A DNA stretch of 64,000 nt, from NCBI RefSeq assembly GCF_025336525.1, contig NZ_JAOCZP010000015.1:1-64000 (forward strand). The letters are read 5' to 3'. The stretch is from Chelativorans salis. Lineage in GTDB: Bacteria; Pseudomonadota; Alphaproteobacteria; Rhizobiales; Rhizobiaceae. The position numbers and the translations under genes are program-made. Each line of letters starts with the position of its first letter. Positions within the stretch are counted from its first letter, which is position 1. The notes below the pieces were generated by a model. It ran no database searches and was not told the DNA's origin. It saw only the letters and a list, made by a program, of their open reading frames with translations. This document shows positions 28,059-37,040 of the stretch, piece after piece.

Positions 28059-29837
28059 ATGGCCATAGAGGCAGAAAACAGGAGAACCGGCGCAACGCAG
28101 GGCAGGGTGGAACGGACAACTCCCTGGCTGCTGGGTCGGCTCGCGGTGCCGGTCCGCCGCATGCTGGGCCACTACATGTTCTCCAGCCTCACGCGACGTA
28201 TTCTCATCCTCAATTTCGGTGCCATGACGGTGCTCGTCATCGGCATTTTGTACATCAACCAGTTCCGCGACGCGCTCATCGACGCCCAGATCGAGAGCCT
28301 CAGAACCCAGGGCGGCATCATCGCCGGCGCCATCGCCGCGTCCGCCACGGTGGAGACGGATTCGATCCTAATCGATCCGGAGAAGCTTCTGGAGCTTCAG
28401 GCAGGCGAAAGCATGTCGCCGCGGCCCGACCGATTTGAGAGCCTTGATTTCCCGATCAACCCGGAACTCGTCGCGCCGCTTCTCCCGCGGCTGATATCGC
28501 CCGACAAGACCCGCGCGCGTATCTACGACCGTGATGCCAACCTGCTGCTCGATTCGCGCCATCTTTATTCGCGCGGCCAGATCCTGCGCTACGACCTGCC
28601 GGCGATGGACGAGGAGGAGGAAGGCCTTCTCGACTGGTTCCAGAAGCGTCTTGCAGCGATCTTCCAGGACGGCGATCTGCCTCTCGACCGCGAGCAGCCT
28701 GGCGGCAGCGGTGTCGCCTACGAGGAGGTGATGGCTGCCTTGACGGGCGGAGAGCCGAAAGCGTTCGTGCGCCGTAGCGAGACGGGTGAGCGTATCATTT
28801 CGGTGGCGGTGCCCATTCAGCGCTTCCGTGCCGTCGTCGGCGTTCTCCAGCTTTCGACCCAGGGAGATGTCGATCGCATCATCGCCGAGGAGCGGCTGGC
28901 GATCCTGCGCGTCTTCGGCGTCGCCGCTCTCGTGACGGCGGTGCTGTCGCTGCTCTTGGCCTCCACCATCGCCAATCCACTGCGCCGCCTTTCCGCCGCC
29001 GCCATCCGCGTGCGCCGGGGTGTCCGCAACCGCGAGGAAATACCGGATTTCTCGCACCGCCAGGACGAGATCGGCAATCTTTCGGTAGCGCTGCGCGACA
29101 TGACCAAGGCACTTTACGCCCGCCTCGACGCCATCGAGAGCTTCGCCGCCGATGTGGCGCACGAGCTCAAGAACCCGCTCACCTCGCTCGGCAGTGCCGT
29201 GGAGACGCTGCCGCTGGCCAAGGACCAGAACTCGCGTGACCGGCTGATGGAGATCATCCAGCACGACGTGCGCCGGCTCGACCGGCTGATCACCGATATC
29301 TCCGATGCGTCGCGCTTGGATGCGGAGATGGTGCGCGAAGACGCCGAGCCGGTCGATCTCCAGCGCTTCGTCGGCGATCTCGTTGCCGGCATCCGCGATG
29401 CCGGCGGCCGGCAAAAGCCTGTGAACCTCCAGTTCAAGGTCGAAGGCAAGCCGGGCCAGCGCTTTGTCGTGCCGGGCCATGATCTGCGTCTTGGCCAGGT
29501 CATCACCAACCTGATCGAGAACGCGCGGTCCTTCGTGCCCGAGGAGGAGGGGCGCATCACGCTTACGCTGTCGCGCAGCGGCCGCCGCATCGTGTTGACC
29601 GTGGACGACAACGGCCCCGGCATCCGCGCCGACGACATCGAGCGCATCTTCGATCGCTTCTATACGGATCGTCCTTCGAGCGAGGCCTTCGGACAGAATT
29701 CCGGTCTCGGCCTGTCCATCAGCCGTCAGATCATCGAGGCCCACGGCGGCACGCTAAGCGCCGAGAACATCCCCGGCACCAAGCCCGGCGAGATACGCGG
29801 CGCCCGCTTCGTCATTACGCTGCCGGCCGAGAGCTGA
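28059..29837 (+). CDS. chvG: Sensor histidine kinase ChvG
   Basis: A 592-residue membrane kinase that phosphorylates ChvI. Residues about 47-68 form the first membrane segment (LILNFGAMTVLVIGILYI), followed by a periplasmic domain of about 220 residues that in relatives is inhibited by the repressor ExoR. A second membrane segment lies near residue 285-305, then HAMP. The H-box is FAADVAHELKNPLTSLGS with His368, and the ATPase has the N-box VITNLIENARSFVP, DDNGPGI and GLGLSISRQIIEAHGG. It is 17 bases downstream of chvI and 3 bases from hprK, implying one operon. Confidence 0.96.
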   Translation: MAIEAENRRTGATQGRVERTTPWLLGRLAVPVRRMLGHYMFSSLTRRILILNFGAMTVLVIGILYINQFRDALIDAQIESLRTQGGIIAGAIAASATVETDSILIDPEKLLELQAGESMSPRPDRFESLDFPINPELVAPLLPRLISPDKTRARIYDRDANLLLDSRHLYSRGQILRYDLPAMDEEEEGLLDWFQKRLAAIFQDGDLPLDREQPGGSGVAYEEVMAALTGGEPKAFVRRSETGERIISVAVPIQRFRAVVGVLQLSTQGDVDRIIAEERLAILRVFGVAALVTAVLSLLLASTIANPLRRLSAAAIRVRRGVRNREEIPDFSHRQDEIGNLSVALRDMTKALYARLDAIESFAADVAHELKNPLTSLGSAVETLPLAKDQNSRDRLMEIIQHDVRRLDRLITDISDASRLDAEMVREDAEPVDLQRFVGDLVAGIRDAGGRQKPVNLQFKVEGKPGQRFVVPGHDLRLGQVITNLIENARSFVPEEEGRITLTLSRSGRRIVLTVDDNGPGIRADDIERIFDRFYTDRPSSEAFGQNSGLGLSISRQIIEAHGGTLSAENIPGTKPGEIRGARFVITLPAES

Positions 29838-29840
29838 CCA

Positions 29841-30287
29841 ATGGCTCCGGCCAACCGCCACGGCAGCCTGGTTATCGCCGGCGAAAGCGGCGTCCTCGTC
29901 ACCGGCCCATCCGGCTCCGGAAAGACCAGGCTGGCGTTGGCGCTCATGGCCCATTGTGCCGCCCATGGGCGCTTCTCCAGGCTGGTCGCGGATGATCAGG
30001 TGTTTCTCTCCGTCGCGGCAGGGCGTGTGATTGGCCATGCGCCGGAGACGATCGGCGGTTTGGTGGAGGCGCGCGGTTTCGGCCCCGCCCGCACGGCGCA
30101 CGAGCCACGCGCGGTCATCGATCTGGTGGTGCAGCTGGTGGCGGCCAAGGAAGCCCCGCGCGTTCATGGGGAAGAACAGGTGTCACTCCAAGGCATCGTG
30201 CTGCCATGCCTGGAGCTTGCCGAGCGCGATGTCGAAGGTGCTGTTTTCGCTATCGCGGCGCGCCTTTCCTTGTCACCGTTCGGCTGA
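29841..30287 (+). CDS. hprK: HPr kinase/phosphorylase, short alphaproteobacterial form
   Basis: A 148-residue version of HprK that contains only the catalytic half. The P-loop GPSGSGKTRLALAL (Lys28) is near the N-terminus, and RLVADDQVFL follows with the acidic residues. The HPrK signature ETIGGLVEARGFGPA appears in shortened form. The N-terminal domain of Firmicute HprK is absent, as is normal in Rhizobiales. It would phosphorylate HPr on serine (Ser57 of the HPr below) and tie PTS state to ChvG/ChvI. It starts 3 bases after chvG. Confidence 0.92.
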   Translation: MAPANRHGSLVIAGESGVLVTGPSGSGKTRLALALMAHCAAHGRFSRLVADDQVFLSVAAGRVIGHAPETIGGLVEARGFGPARTAHEPRAVIDLVVQLVAAKEAPRVHGEEQVSLQGIVLPCLELAERDVEGAVFAIAARLSLSPFG

Positions 30288-30335
30288 GAACGTGCTGTCA
30301 GCGTCAAAAATCCTTCAAATCGTGGCAGTTTTGGG

Positions 30336-30362
30336 CTTGTCAACGCTTTGTGCGTTGACAAG
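30336..30362 (+). repeat. Perfect 11-bp inverted repeat between hprK and EIIA gene
   Basis: CTTGTCAACGC (30336-30346) and GCGTTGACAAG (30352-30362) flank a 5-base loop. No T-run follows, so it is not a standard terminator. It sits in the 269-base gap between hprK and the EIIA gene, where a new promoter would be expected; the right arm contains TTGACA but I find no good -10 at the right distance. It could be an operator or an RNA hairpin. Confidence 0.6.
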
Positions 30363-30556
30363 ATAGCGCTCGTATCGTGAGGCAGTCGGGCAACGGAAAC
30401 CCGGTCGACCATTAACCGCTGGGATGATAGCGGACATTGCGCATCGGGTAAGCCATTTGGACGGAGTGACAGTGTGACAGCCTCGAAGCGTGCAAACAGG
30501 GGGCGGACCGCCCGGCGCAATGACGCGGCGCGGTGCCGATATAAGGCGGGGGCCCG

Positions 30557-30958
30557 ATGATCGGCATCGTCCTTGTCACGCATGGCCGGCTTGCGGAGGA
30601 GTTCCGCCATGCGGTTGAACATGTCGTCGGCCCTCAGGAAAATCTCGAAACCGTCTCCATCGGCGCCGAGGACGACATGGAGCAGCGCCGCCGTGATATC
30701 GTCGACGCCGTGAGCCGCGCCGACACTGGCGCCGGCGTCATCATCCTCACCGACATGTTCGGCGGTACGCCATCGAACCTCGCTATCTCGGTCATGGATG
30801 CCGGCCGCGTCGAGGTCGTCGCGGGCATGAACCTGCCGATGCTCATCAAGCTGTCCAGCGTGCGCGCCGGCAATGACATGGCACTGGCGCTCGAGGAAGC
30901 GCAGACGGCCGGTCGCAAATACATCAACGTGGCGAGCCAGGTGCTCAACGGCAAATGA
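30557..30958 (+). CDS. PTS system mannose-type EIIA component
   Basis: A 133-residue EIIA of the mannose family. The phosphorylated His9 is in IGIVLVTHGRLAEEF, and LTDMFGGTPSNLA is the conserved second motif. No EIIB, EIIC or EIID gene is nearby, so in alphaproteobacteria this protein acts in a regulatory phosphoryl chain with HPr and HprK instead of sugar uptake. GGCGGGGG serves as Shine-Dalgarno. Its stop overlaps the HPr start by four bases (ATGA), so the pair is coupled. Confidence 0.94.
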   Translation: MIGIVLVTHGRLAEEFRHAVEHVVGPQENLETVSIGAEDDMEQRRRDIVDAVSRADTGAGVIILTDMFGGTPSNLAISVMDAGRVEVVAGMNLPMLIKLSSVRAGNDMALALEEAQTAGRKYINVASQVLNGK

Positions 30959-31257
30959 GCATTGCACCGACCAAACCCACCGACGATGGCCTCACGCGCG
31001 ACTTCGCCATCGTCAATCAGCGGGGCCTGCACGCTCGCGCCTCGGCAAAGTTCGTCCAGCTTGTCGGCAGCTACGATGCCGAGGTGATCGTGGAGAAGGA
31101 TGGCATCGCCGTCGGCGGTACCTCGATCATGGGTTTGATGATGCTGGCTGCCACGCCGGGCTGCTGCATAAAAGTGAGCGCGCGCGGTCCCGAGGCGACC
31201 GCCGTCATGCATGCCTTGGGTGAATTGATCGCCAGCCGCTTCGGGGAGGGGAGCTAG
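30955..31257 (+). CDS. ptsH: Phosphocarrier protein HPr
   Basis: A 100-residue HPr-family protein with a ten-residue N-terminal extension. The EI-dependent site is His26 in [16 protein letters not shown]. The regulatory serine is Ser57 in [16 protein letters not shown], the target of HprK. It is the relay between EI-Ntr and EIIA proteins; EIIA-Ntr (ptsN) is at 52 kb in this window, while the enzyme I gene is not here. A 7-bp hairpin starts at the base after its stop. Confidence 0.95.
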   Translation: MSIAPTKPTDDGLTRDFAIVNQRGLHARASAKFVQLVGSYDAEVIVEKDGIAVGGTSIMGLMMLAATPGCCIKVSARGPEATAVMHALGELIASRFGEGS

Positions 31258-31275
31258 GTCACACCATTGTGTGAC
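31258..31275 (+). repeat. 7-bp hairpin between ptsH and ahcY
   Basis: GTCACAC (31258-31264) pairs with GTGTGAC (31269-31275) around CATT, beginning directly after the ptsH stop codon. There is no T-tract, so it may be an operator-like palindrome or RNA-stabilising stem. The rest of the 142-base gap is AT-rich and could hold an ahcY promoter, but no clear one was found. Confidence 0.5.
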
Positions 31276-31399
31276 ATGCACACATATAGATTTCTTTATA
31301 TACCATTGTCGCCCGCCGCACGATCTGTTAATCAGGTCCGAAACCTGCGTCCGTTGTTTTCCGCGGCGTGAAGATCGTTTCAAGCTGGAGCTGAAGCCT

Positions 31400-32797
31400 A
31401 TGGCAGCCACCGATTATATCGTTGCCGATATCTCCCTTGCCCCGTGGGGTCGCAAGGAGATCGAGATCGCCGAGACAGAAATGCCCGGCCTGATGGCCTG
31501 CCGCGAGGAATTCGGCGACAAGCAGCCGCTGAAAGGCGCCCGCATCACCGGCTCGCTCCACATGACCATCCAGACGGCGGTCCTCATCGAGACGCTGAAG
31601 GCGCTGGGGGCTGAGGTCCGCTGGGCCTCCTGCAACATCTTCTCTACACAGGACCATGCGGCTGCCGCCATCGCCGAGTCCGGCACGCCGGTCTTTGCCG
31701 TCAAGGGCGAGACGCTGGAGGACTACTGGACCTATACCGACCGCATCTTCCAGTGGCCGGACGGCGAGCCTTCCAACATGATCCTCGATGATGGCGGCGA
31801 CGCCACCATGTACATCCTTCTCGGCGCCCGCGCCGAGGCCGGAGAGGACGTCTTGTCCAATCCAGGCAACGAGGAGGAGGAAATCCTCTTCGCGCAGATC
31901 AAGAAGCGGATGGCAGAACCCCCCGGCTTCTTCACACGCCAGCGGGACGCCATTCGCGGTGTAACGGAGGAGACGACCACCGGCGTCAACCGGCTCTACC
32001 AGTTGCAGAAGAAGGGGCTCCTGCCCTTCCCAGCCATCAACGTGAACGATTCCGTCACCAAGTCGAAATTCGACAACAAGTACGGCTGCAAGGAATCGCT
32101 GGTCGACGGCATCCGCCGCGCCACCGACGTGATGATGGCCGGCAAGGTGGCCGTCGTCTGCGGCTATGGCGACGTCGGCAAGGGTTGCGCCCAGTCGCTG
32201 ATCGGTGCCGGCGCCCGCGTCAAGGTCACGGAGGCCGACCCCATCTGTGCCCTGCAGGCGGCGATGGACGGCTTCGAGGTGGTGACGCTGGAGGAGGCCA
32301 TTCCCACCGCCGACATCATCATCACAGCCACCGGCAACAAGGATGTCATCTCTCTGGACCAGATGCGCCAGATGAAAGATATGACGATCCTCGGCAACAT
32401 CGGCCATTTCGACAACGAGATTCAGGTCTCCGCCCTCCGCAACTTCAAATGGACCAACATTAAACCGCAGGTCGACATGATCGAGTTTCCCGACGGGAAG
32501 CGCATTATCCTGCTGTCGGAAGGCCGTCTGCTCAACCTCGGCAACGCCACCGGCCATCCCAGCTTCGTCATGTCTGCCTCCTTCACCAATCAGGTGCTGG
32601 CGCAGATCGAGCTGTGGGTGCGGCCAGGCCAGTACGAGAACCAGGTTTATGTGCTGCCCAAGCATCTGGATGAGAAGGTGGCGCGCCTGCATCTCGGCAA
32701 GCTGGGCGCCAAACTGACCGAGCTTTCACCCGAGCAGGCCGCCTATATCGGTGTCAGTCCCCAAGGTCCTTTCAAGCCAGACCACTACAGATACTGA
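31400..32797 (+). CDS. ahcY: S-adenosylhomocysteine hydrolase
   Basis: A 465-residue NAD-dependent enzyme that splits S-adenosylhomocysteine into adenosine and homocysteine and so removes the product inhibitor of methyltransferases. The start is [21 protein letters not shown], substrate-domain pieces include [21 protein letters not shown], the NAD fold is [16 protein letters not shown], and the conserved C-terminus ends FKPDHYRY. Length is standard for alphas. A farther in-frame start at 31271 was rejected because ATG 31400 opens the family N-terminus with GGAG upstream. A strong terminator follows. Confidence 0.97.
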   Translation: MAATDYIVADISLAPWGRKEIEIAETEMPGLMACREEFGDKQPLKGARITGSLHMTIQTAVLIETLKALGAEVRWASCNIFSTQDHAAAAIAESGTPVFAVKGETLEDYWTYTDRIFQWPDGEPSNMILDDGGDATMYILLGARAEAGEDVLSNPGNEEEEILFAQIKKRMAEPPGFFTRQRDAIRGVTEETTTGVNRLYQLQKKGLLPFPAINVNDSVTKSKFDNKYGCKESLVDGIRRATDVMMAGKVAVVCGYGDVGKGCAQSLIGAGARVKVTEADPICALQAAMDGFEVVTLEEAIPTADIIITATGNKDVISLDQMRQMKDMTILGNIGHFDNEIQVSALRNFKWTNIKPQVDMIEFPDGKRIILLSEGRLLNLGNATGHPSFVMSASFTNQVLAQIELWVRPGQYENQVYVLPKHLDEKVARLHLGKLGAKLTELSPEQAAYIGVSPQGPFKPDHYRY

Positions 32798-32827
32798 TCG
32801 TTTCTAAGAATAACACAATATATTGCG

Positions 32828-32863
32828 TGCCGGGCTCTGGACTCAGAGCCCGGCATTATTTTT
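32828..32863 (+). terminator. Rho-independent terminator after ahcY
   Basis: A perfect stem, GCCGGGCTCTG (32829-32839) with CAGAGCCCGGC (32844-32854), extended by a T-A pair, with a 4-base loop and a following ATTATTTTT. It separates ahcY from divL. Confidence 0.9.
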
Positions 32864-32990
32864 GTCGCCCTTCCTTCTTCACCCGGATTCGCTCACCGGG
32901 TACAGTGCACTGATTCGAGGGGCGCCGATGTGTCTGCGTTCGGCGCGGATCGGTCGGTCTTGAAGATCATGCGGCGGAGAGGAACAAGGC

Positions 32991-35522
32991 ATGCCGGGGC
33001 AGGACCCGCTTTGCGGCGGGGCTTCTGGGCCTCTGGCCCGTAGGAAAGGATGTGGCTGCGGGATGGGGCTGTTCGCACGCGTGTCGCTGCCGGTTCTTGC
33101 CTATACGGCAATGACGGGGAGCGGAGCAGCGGCGGAGCAGACGATCAATCTGCCGTTGGGCAGCATGTCGGTCGACACGCTCCAGGTCATCCAGCTTTCC
33201 ATCTTTGCCGGCGTTATGGGGGCGGCGCTTCTCTCGGCCATCTGGCTTATTCGCCAGCGCGCCCGCATCTCCGCCGAGAATGCCGAGCTCAGGACACGGG
33301 TCGGCGAGCTTTCCGGTGCGCTGTCGCGCTCCGAAGCCCTTCTCAACCTGAAGGATCAGCGGGTCGTCGTCTGGCCGGGGGATGGTGGCCGCCCCTCCGT
33401 CGCCGGGGAATTGCCGGGCGAAACCGGCGCCCCGCGCGAGCGCAGCACGTTTCTCGCCTTCGGCCGCTGGCTCATGCCGAAATCAGCCTCCGCGCTCGAC
33501 CGCGCTGCGGAGGCCCTGCGTGAAAAGGGGACCGGTTTCGATCTCGTGGCCGAGACTCGCGCCGGCGTGCTTATCGAAGTGCAGGGACGCAAGTCCGCCC
33601 TCCACGCAGTCATCCGTTTCTCCTCGCTCTCCGCGGCGCAGGCCGAGCACGCCAGGCTGAAGCTCAAGCACGAGCGCCTGCACGCCGACCACGAGAACAT
33701 TCTCGGCCTTGTCAACGCGCTCAACATGCCCTTCTGGCTGCGCGACGAGGCGGGAAAGTTGAAGTGGGTCAACGCCGCCTATGCGCGGTCGGTCGAGGCC
33801 GAGGGAGCGGATGCGGCGGTGCGCGAGGGACACGAGCTCTTGCCGACACCGGCCCGCGCGACGCTCATTCAGCACCACCAGCAGGAGCCGGTGTTCAGAG
33901 AGGCACTCTCCACCGTGGTCGGCGGCGACCGGCGCCTGTTCATGGTCACCGACGTCGCCGGCCGCAACGGCAGTGCCGGCCTTGCCCTCGACACCAGCGA
34001 GCTTGACGGGCTGCGCCGCGAATACGAGAGCACTGTGCAGAGCCACGCCGACACGCTGGACCAACTCACCACGGCGGTCGCCATTTTCGACGCCGAGCAG
34101 AAGCTGAAGTTCCACAACCAGGCTTTCCAGAAATTGTGGGGCCTCGATGCCGCCTTCCTCGACGGCGGGCCGGAGAACGCGCTCCTGCTCGATCGCCTGC
34201 GCAGCGAAGGCAAGCTGGCCGAGCAGCCGGAATGGCGGCGCTGGAAGGAGCAGCTTCTTTCGGCCTATCGGGCAGTGGAACCGCAAGAGCACTGGTGGCA
34301 TCTGCCCGACGGCCGCACGATCCGCGTCATTGCCAATCCGCAGCCTAAGGGTGGCGTCACCTGGGTGTTCGAGAACCTGACGGAAAAGATCGACCTGGAA
34401 AGCCGCTACAACGCCGCCGTCCAGGTGCAGAGCGAGACGCTGGACAATCTGGCCGAAGGGGTTGCGGTCTTCGGGGCGGACGGCCGTCTGCGCCTGTCGA
34501 ACCCTGCCTTCCGCACCCTTTGGGGCATCCCTAAGGAATTGATAGAAAGCGACACCCATATCTCGGTTCTCAAGGCGGCCTGCGATGCGGTGGCCAGGCA
34601 GAGCCCGTGGGATACCTTCGTCGCCGCGGCGACCGGCTTCGACGACGAGCGGCGCGACAGCAATGGTCGCATCGAGCTGACCACCGGCACCATCCTCCAC
34701 TATGCCATCGTCCATCTGCCCAACGGCCAGGTGATGATGACCTTCGTCGACGTGACCGACAGTGTGAACGTTGAGCGTGCGCTGAAGGAGAAGAACGAGG
34801 CGCTGGAAAAGGCTGACAAGCTGAAGAACGATTTCGTGCAGCACGTTTCCTACGAGCTGCGTTCGCCGCTTACCAATATCATCGGCTTCACCGAACTCCT
34901 GGCTCTGGAGACGACAGGACCGCTCAGTCAGCGCCAGCGTGAATATGTCGACCATATCGGGTCGTCGTCATCGCTGCTTCTCACCGTCGTCAACGACATC
35001 CTCGATCTCGCCACGGTAGACGCCGGTATCATGGAGCTGGAGATCGGCGAGGTGGAAATCCGCCCGACCGTGAAGGCGGCTGCGGATCTCGTTGCCGAGC
35101 GCCTGCGCGAGCACGACATCACCCTGAATGTGGACGTGGACGAGGCACCGATCGCCTTCCACGCCGACGAGAACCGCATCCGCCAGATTCTCTACAACCT
35201 GTTGAGCAACGCCGCGAACTACGCGCCCGAGAAGGGCAAGATCACCTTGACCGCGCGGCAGAGCGGCAATGGCGTGGAATTCCGCGTCCATGATGACGGC
35301 CCGGGCATATCGCCGGAGGTGCTCGCCACCATCTTCCGGCGCTTCGAGCCGAGCAGCAAGGGCGGGCGCCGGCGCGGCGCCGGCCTCGGGCTCTCCATCG
35401 TCAAGAGCTTCGTCGAGCTGCATGGCGGCGAGGTAGAGATCGATACCGGCAAGGGCCGCGGCACGGCGGTCATCTGCCGTTTTCCCCGGGCGCCTTCAGG
35501 CGTGCGCGCCGCGGCGGAATAA
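32991..35522 (+). CDS. divL: DivL-type PAS sensor kinase homologue with Tyr in place of the phospho-His
   Basis: An 843-residue membrane protein. N-terminal hydrophobic segments occur near residues 27-48 and 62-88, followed by several PAS-like repeats (about residues 240-590, including LWGLDAAFLDGG and LWGIPKELIE). The H-box reads FVQHVSYELRSPLTNIIGF: where kinases have SHELRTP, residue 621 is Tyr. That substitution defines DivL, a non-canonical kinase that controls CckA and hence CtrA in the cell cycle. The ATPase is intact: NLLSNAANYAPEKG, DDGPGIS, GAGLGLSIVKSFVELHGG. GAGAGGAAC precedes ATG 32991; ATG 33063 is an alternative. Confidence 0.88.
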   Translation: MPGQDPLCGGASGPLARRKGCGCGMGLFARVSLPVLAYTAMTGSGAAAEQTINLPLGSMSVDTLQVIQLSIFAGVMGAALLSAIWLIRQRARISAENAELRTRVGELSGALSRSEALLNLKDQRVVVWPGDGGRPSVAGELPGETGAPRERSTFLAFGRWLMPKSASALDRAAEALREKGTGFDLVAETRAGVLIEVQGRKSALHAVIRFSSLSAAQAEHARLKLKHERLHADHENILGLVNALNMPFWLRDEAGKLKWVNAAYARSVEAEGADAAVREGHELLPTPARATLIQHHQQEPVFREALSTVVGGDRRLFMVTDVAGRNGSAGLALDTSELDGLRREYESTVQSHADTLDQLTTAVAIFDAEQKLKFHNQAFQKLWGLDAAFLDGGPENALLLDRLRSEGKLAEQPEWRRWKEQLLSAYRAVEPQEHWWHLPDGRTIRVIANPQPKGGVTWVFENLTEKIDLESRYNAAVQVQSETLDNLAEGVAVFGADGRLRLSNPAFRTLWGIPKELIESDTHISVLKAACDAVARQSPWDTFVAAATGFDDERRDSNGRIELTTGTILHYAIVHLPNGQVMMTFVDVTDSVNVERALKEKNEALEKADKLKNDFVQHVSYELRSPLTNIIGFTELLALETTGPLSQRQREYVDHIGSSSSLLLTVVNDILDLATVDAGIMELEIGEVEIRPTVKAAADLVAERLREHDITLNVDVDEAPIAFHADENRIRQILYNLLSNAANYAPEKGKITLTARQSGNGVEFRVHDDGPGISPEVLATIFRRFEPSSKGGRRRGAGLGLSIVKSFVELHGGEVEIDTGKGRGTAVICRFPRAPSGVRAAAE

Positions 35523-35531
35523 ACGGCCTTT

Positions 35532-37040
35532 ATGACGGCGCCCAAGCCCCTCGCACGTTTTCTGCCGGACGAGCAGGCGACAAACCGTCTGGGCGAAGAT
35601 CTGGCGATCGCTCTCAGGCCCGGCGATGTGGTGGCCCTTCACGGCGACCTCGGCACGGGCAAGACAACGCTCGCCCGCGCCATCATCCGCGCGCTTGCCG
35701 ACGATCCCACCCTCGACGTGCCGAGCCCCACTTTCACACTCGCGCAAACCTATGCCCTGCGCATCCCCGCCCATCATTTCGACCTCTACCGCCTCTCCGG
35801 CGCAGAGGAGCTGGAGGAATTGGGGCTAGCCGAGGCCATCGTAGAGGGCATAGCATTTGTGGAATGGCCCGAGCGCGCGCTCGACGCCTTCAAGACCGCC
35901 ATCCGTGTCACGCTGCGCGAGCGCGGCGAGGGGCGTGAGGTCGAGATCGCCGCGCCCGACGAAGCCCACGCGCGCATCGCCCGCTCCTTGGCAATACGGG
36001 AATTCCTCGATGCCTCCGGCCATGCCGGCGCGAAGCGGACCTTCCTGCTTGGCGACGCCTCCGTGCGCGCCTACGAGACGATCACCACCACGCACGGAGA
36101 GCGGCTCATCCTCATGGATGCGCCTGAGCGGCACGACGAGCCGATCGTCCACGACGGCCTGCCCTATAGCCGCATCGCCCGTCTCGCCCAGTCGGTGGCG
36201 GCCTTTGTCGGTGTAGCGAAGGGCCTGCGCGCCGCCGGCTTCGCCGCGCCGCACATCCACGCGCTGGACCTCGATCGAGGCCTGCTCCTGATCGAGCATC
36301 TGGGCGAAGAACATTTCGTCGCCACCGGCGGCGCGCCGATCCCCGAGCGGTATCTGGCGGCCGCCCGTCTGCTTGCGGCGCTGCACGAGCGCACGTGGCC
36401 CGACCATTTCCCGGTGGCCGAGGGTATCGACTACTCTCCGCCGCCCTACGACCGCGCCGCGCTCGGCATCGAGACCGAGCTTCTGCTCGACTGGTATCTG
36501 CCTCATGTGAAGGGGCGTGCGGCGAACCAGGCGGAGCGGCAGGTCTTCGGCCGTCTATGGGCGGCGCTGTTTGCGCGTCTCGAGGCGAGCGAGCAAAGCC
36601 TGGTGCTGCGTGACTTTCACTCGCCCAACATCATCTGGCGTGAGGAGGAGAGGGGCTTGGCGCGTCTCGGCCTCGTCGACGTGCAAGACGCCGTCTTCGG
36701 CCCCGGCGCCTATGACCTCGCCTCGCTCGCGCTCGATGCGCGGGCGGACATCCCCGAGGCACTGGAGCGCGCGGTGGTGGATGCTTATTGCGACGCCCGC
36801 CGCGCCCCAAGCTTCGACCGCACCGCCTTCGAGGAGGCCTACGCCATCACCGCCGCGCAGCGGAACACAAAGCTGCTCGGCATCTTCGTGCGGCTTGCCC
36901 GGCGCGACGGCAAGCCCGGCTATCTGCACCACCTGCCGCGCATTCGCGCCTATCTAAGAAGGGTACTCGCCCATCCCGCGCTGGAAGAGCTGCGGGCCTT
37001 CTACGGCGAGCACGGTTTTCTGGAGGACGAGGCGGGATGA
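35532..37040 (+). CDS. tsaE: TsaE ATPase fused to aminoglycoside-phosphotransferase-like domain
   Basis: A 502-residue two-domain fusion. Residues about 1-145 are TsaE, the ATPase of the complex that makes threonylcarbamoyl-adenosine (t6A37) in tRNA; its P-loop is HGDLGTGKTTLARAII, followed by VPSPTFTLAQTY and HFDLYRL. Residues about 170-490 are an APH/choline-kinase-like domain with the catalytic loop VLRDFHSPNIIW and the metal motif LVDVQDAVFGPGAYDLAS. In other bacteria the kinase is separate and related to the AmgK cell-wall sugar kinase, which is a suggestion only. The fusion is common in Rhizobiales. The stop overlaps the next start. Confidence 0.92.
   Translation: MTAPKPLARFLPDEQATNRLGEDLAIALRPGDVVALHGDLGTGKTTLARAIIRALADDPTLDVPSPTFTLAQTYALRIPAHHFDLYRLSGAEELEELGLAEAIVEGIAFVEWPERALDAFKTAIRVTLRERGEGREVEIAAPDEAHARIARSLAIREFLDASGHAGAKRTFLLGDASVRAYETITTTHGERLILMDAPERHDEPIVHDGLPYSRIARLAQSVAAFVGVAKGLRAAGFAAPHIHALDLDRGLLLIEHLGEEHFVATGGAPIPERYLAAARLLAALHERTWPDHFPVAEGIDYSPPPYDRAALGIETELLLDWYLPHVKGRAANQAERQVFGRLWAALFARLEASEQSLVLRDFHSPNIIWREEERGLARLGLVDVQDAVFGPGAYDLASLALDARADIPEALERAVVDAYCDARRAPSFDRTAFEEAYAITAAQRNTKLLGIFVRLARRDGKPGYLHHLPRIRAYLRRVLAHPALEELRAFYGEHGFLEDEAG

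Noticed and set aside
30288-30556. Small coding gene between hprK and the EIIA gene
   Set aside because: Short open frames exist but none has a ribosome-binding site or recognisable sequence; the palindrome is the only notable feature.
31258-31399. SAH or SAM riboswitch in front of ahcY
   Set aside because: Only one short hairpin is present; no conserved riboswitch core was recognised by eye.
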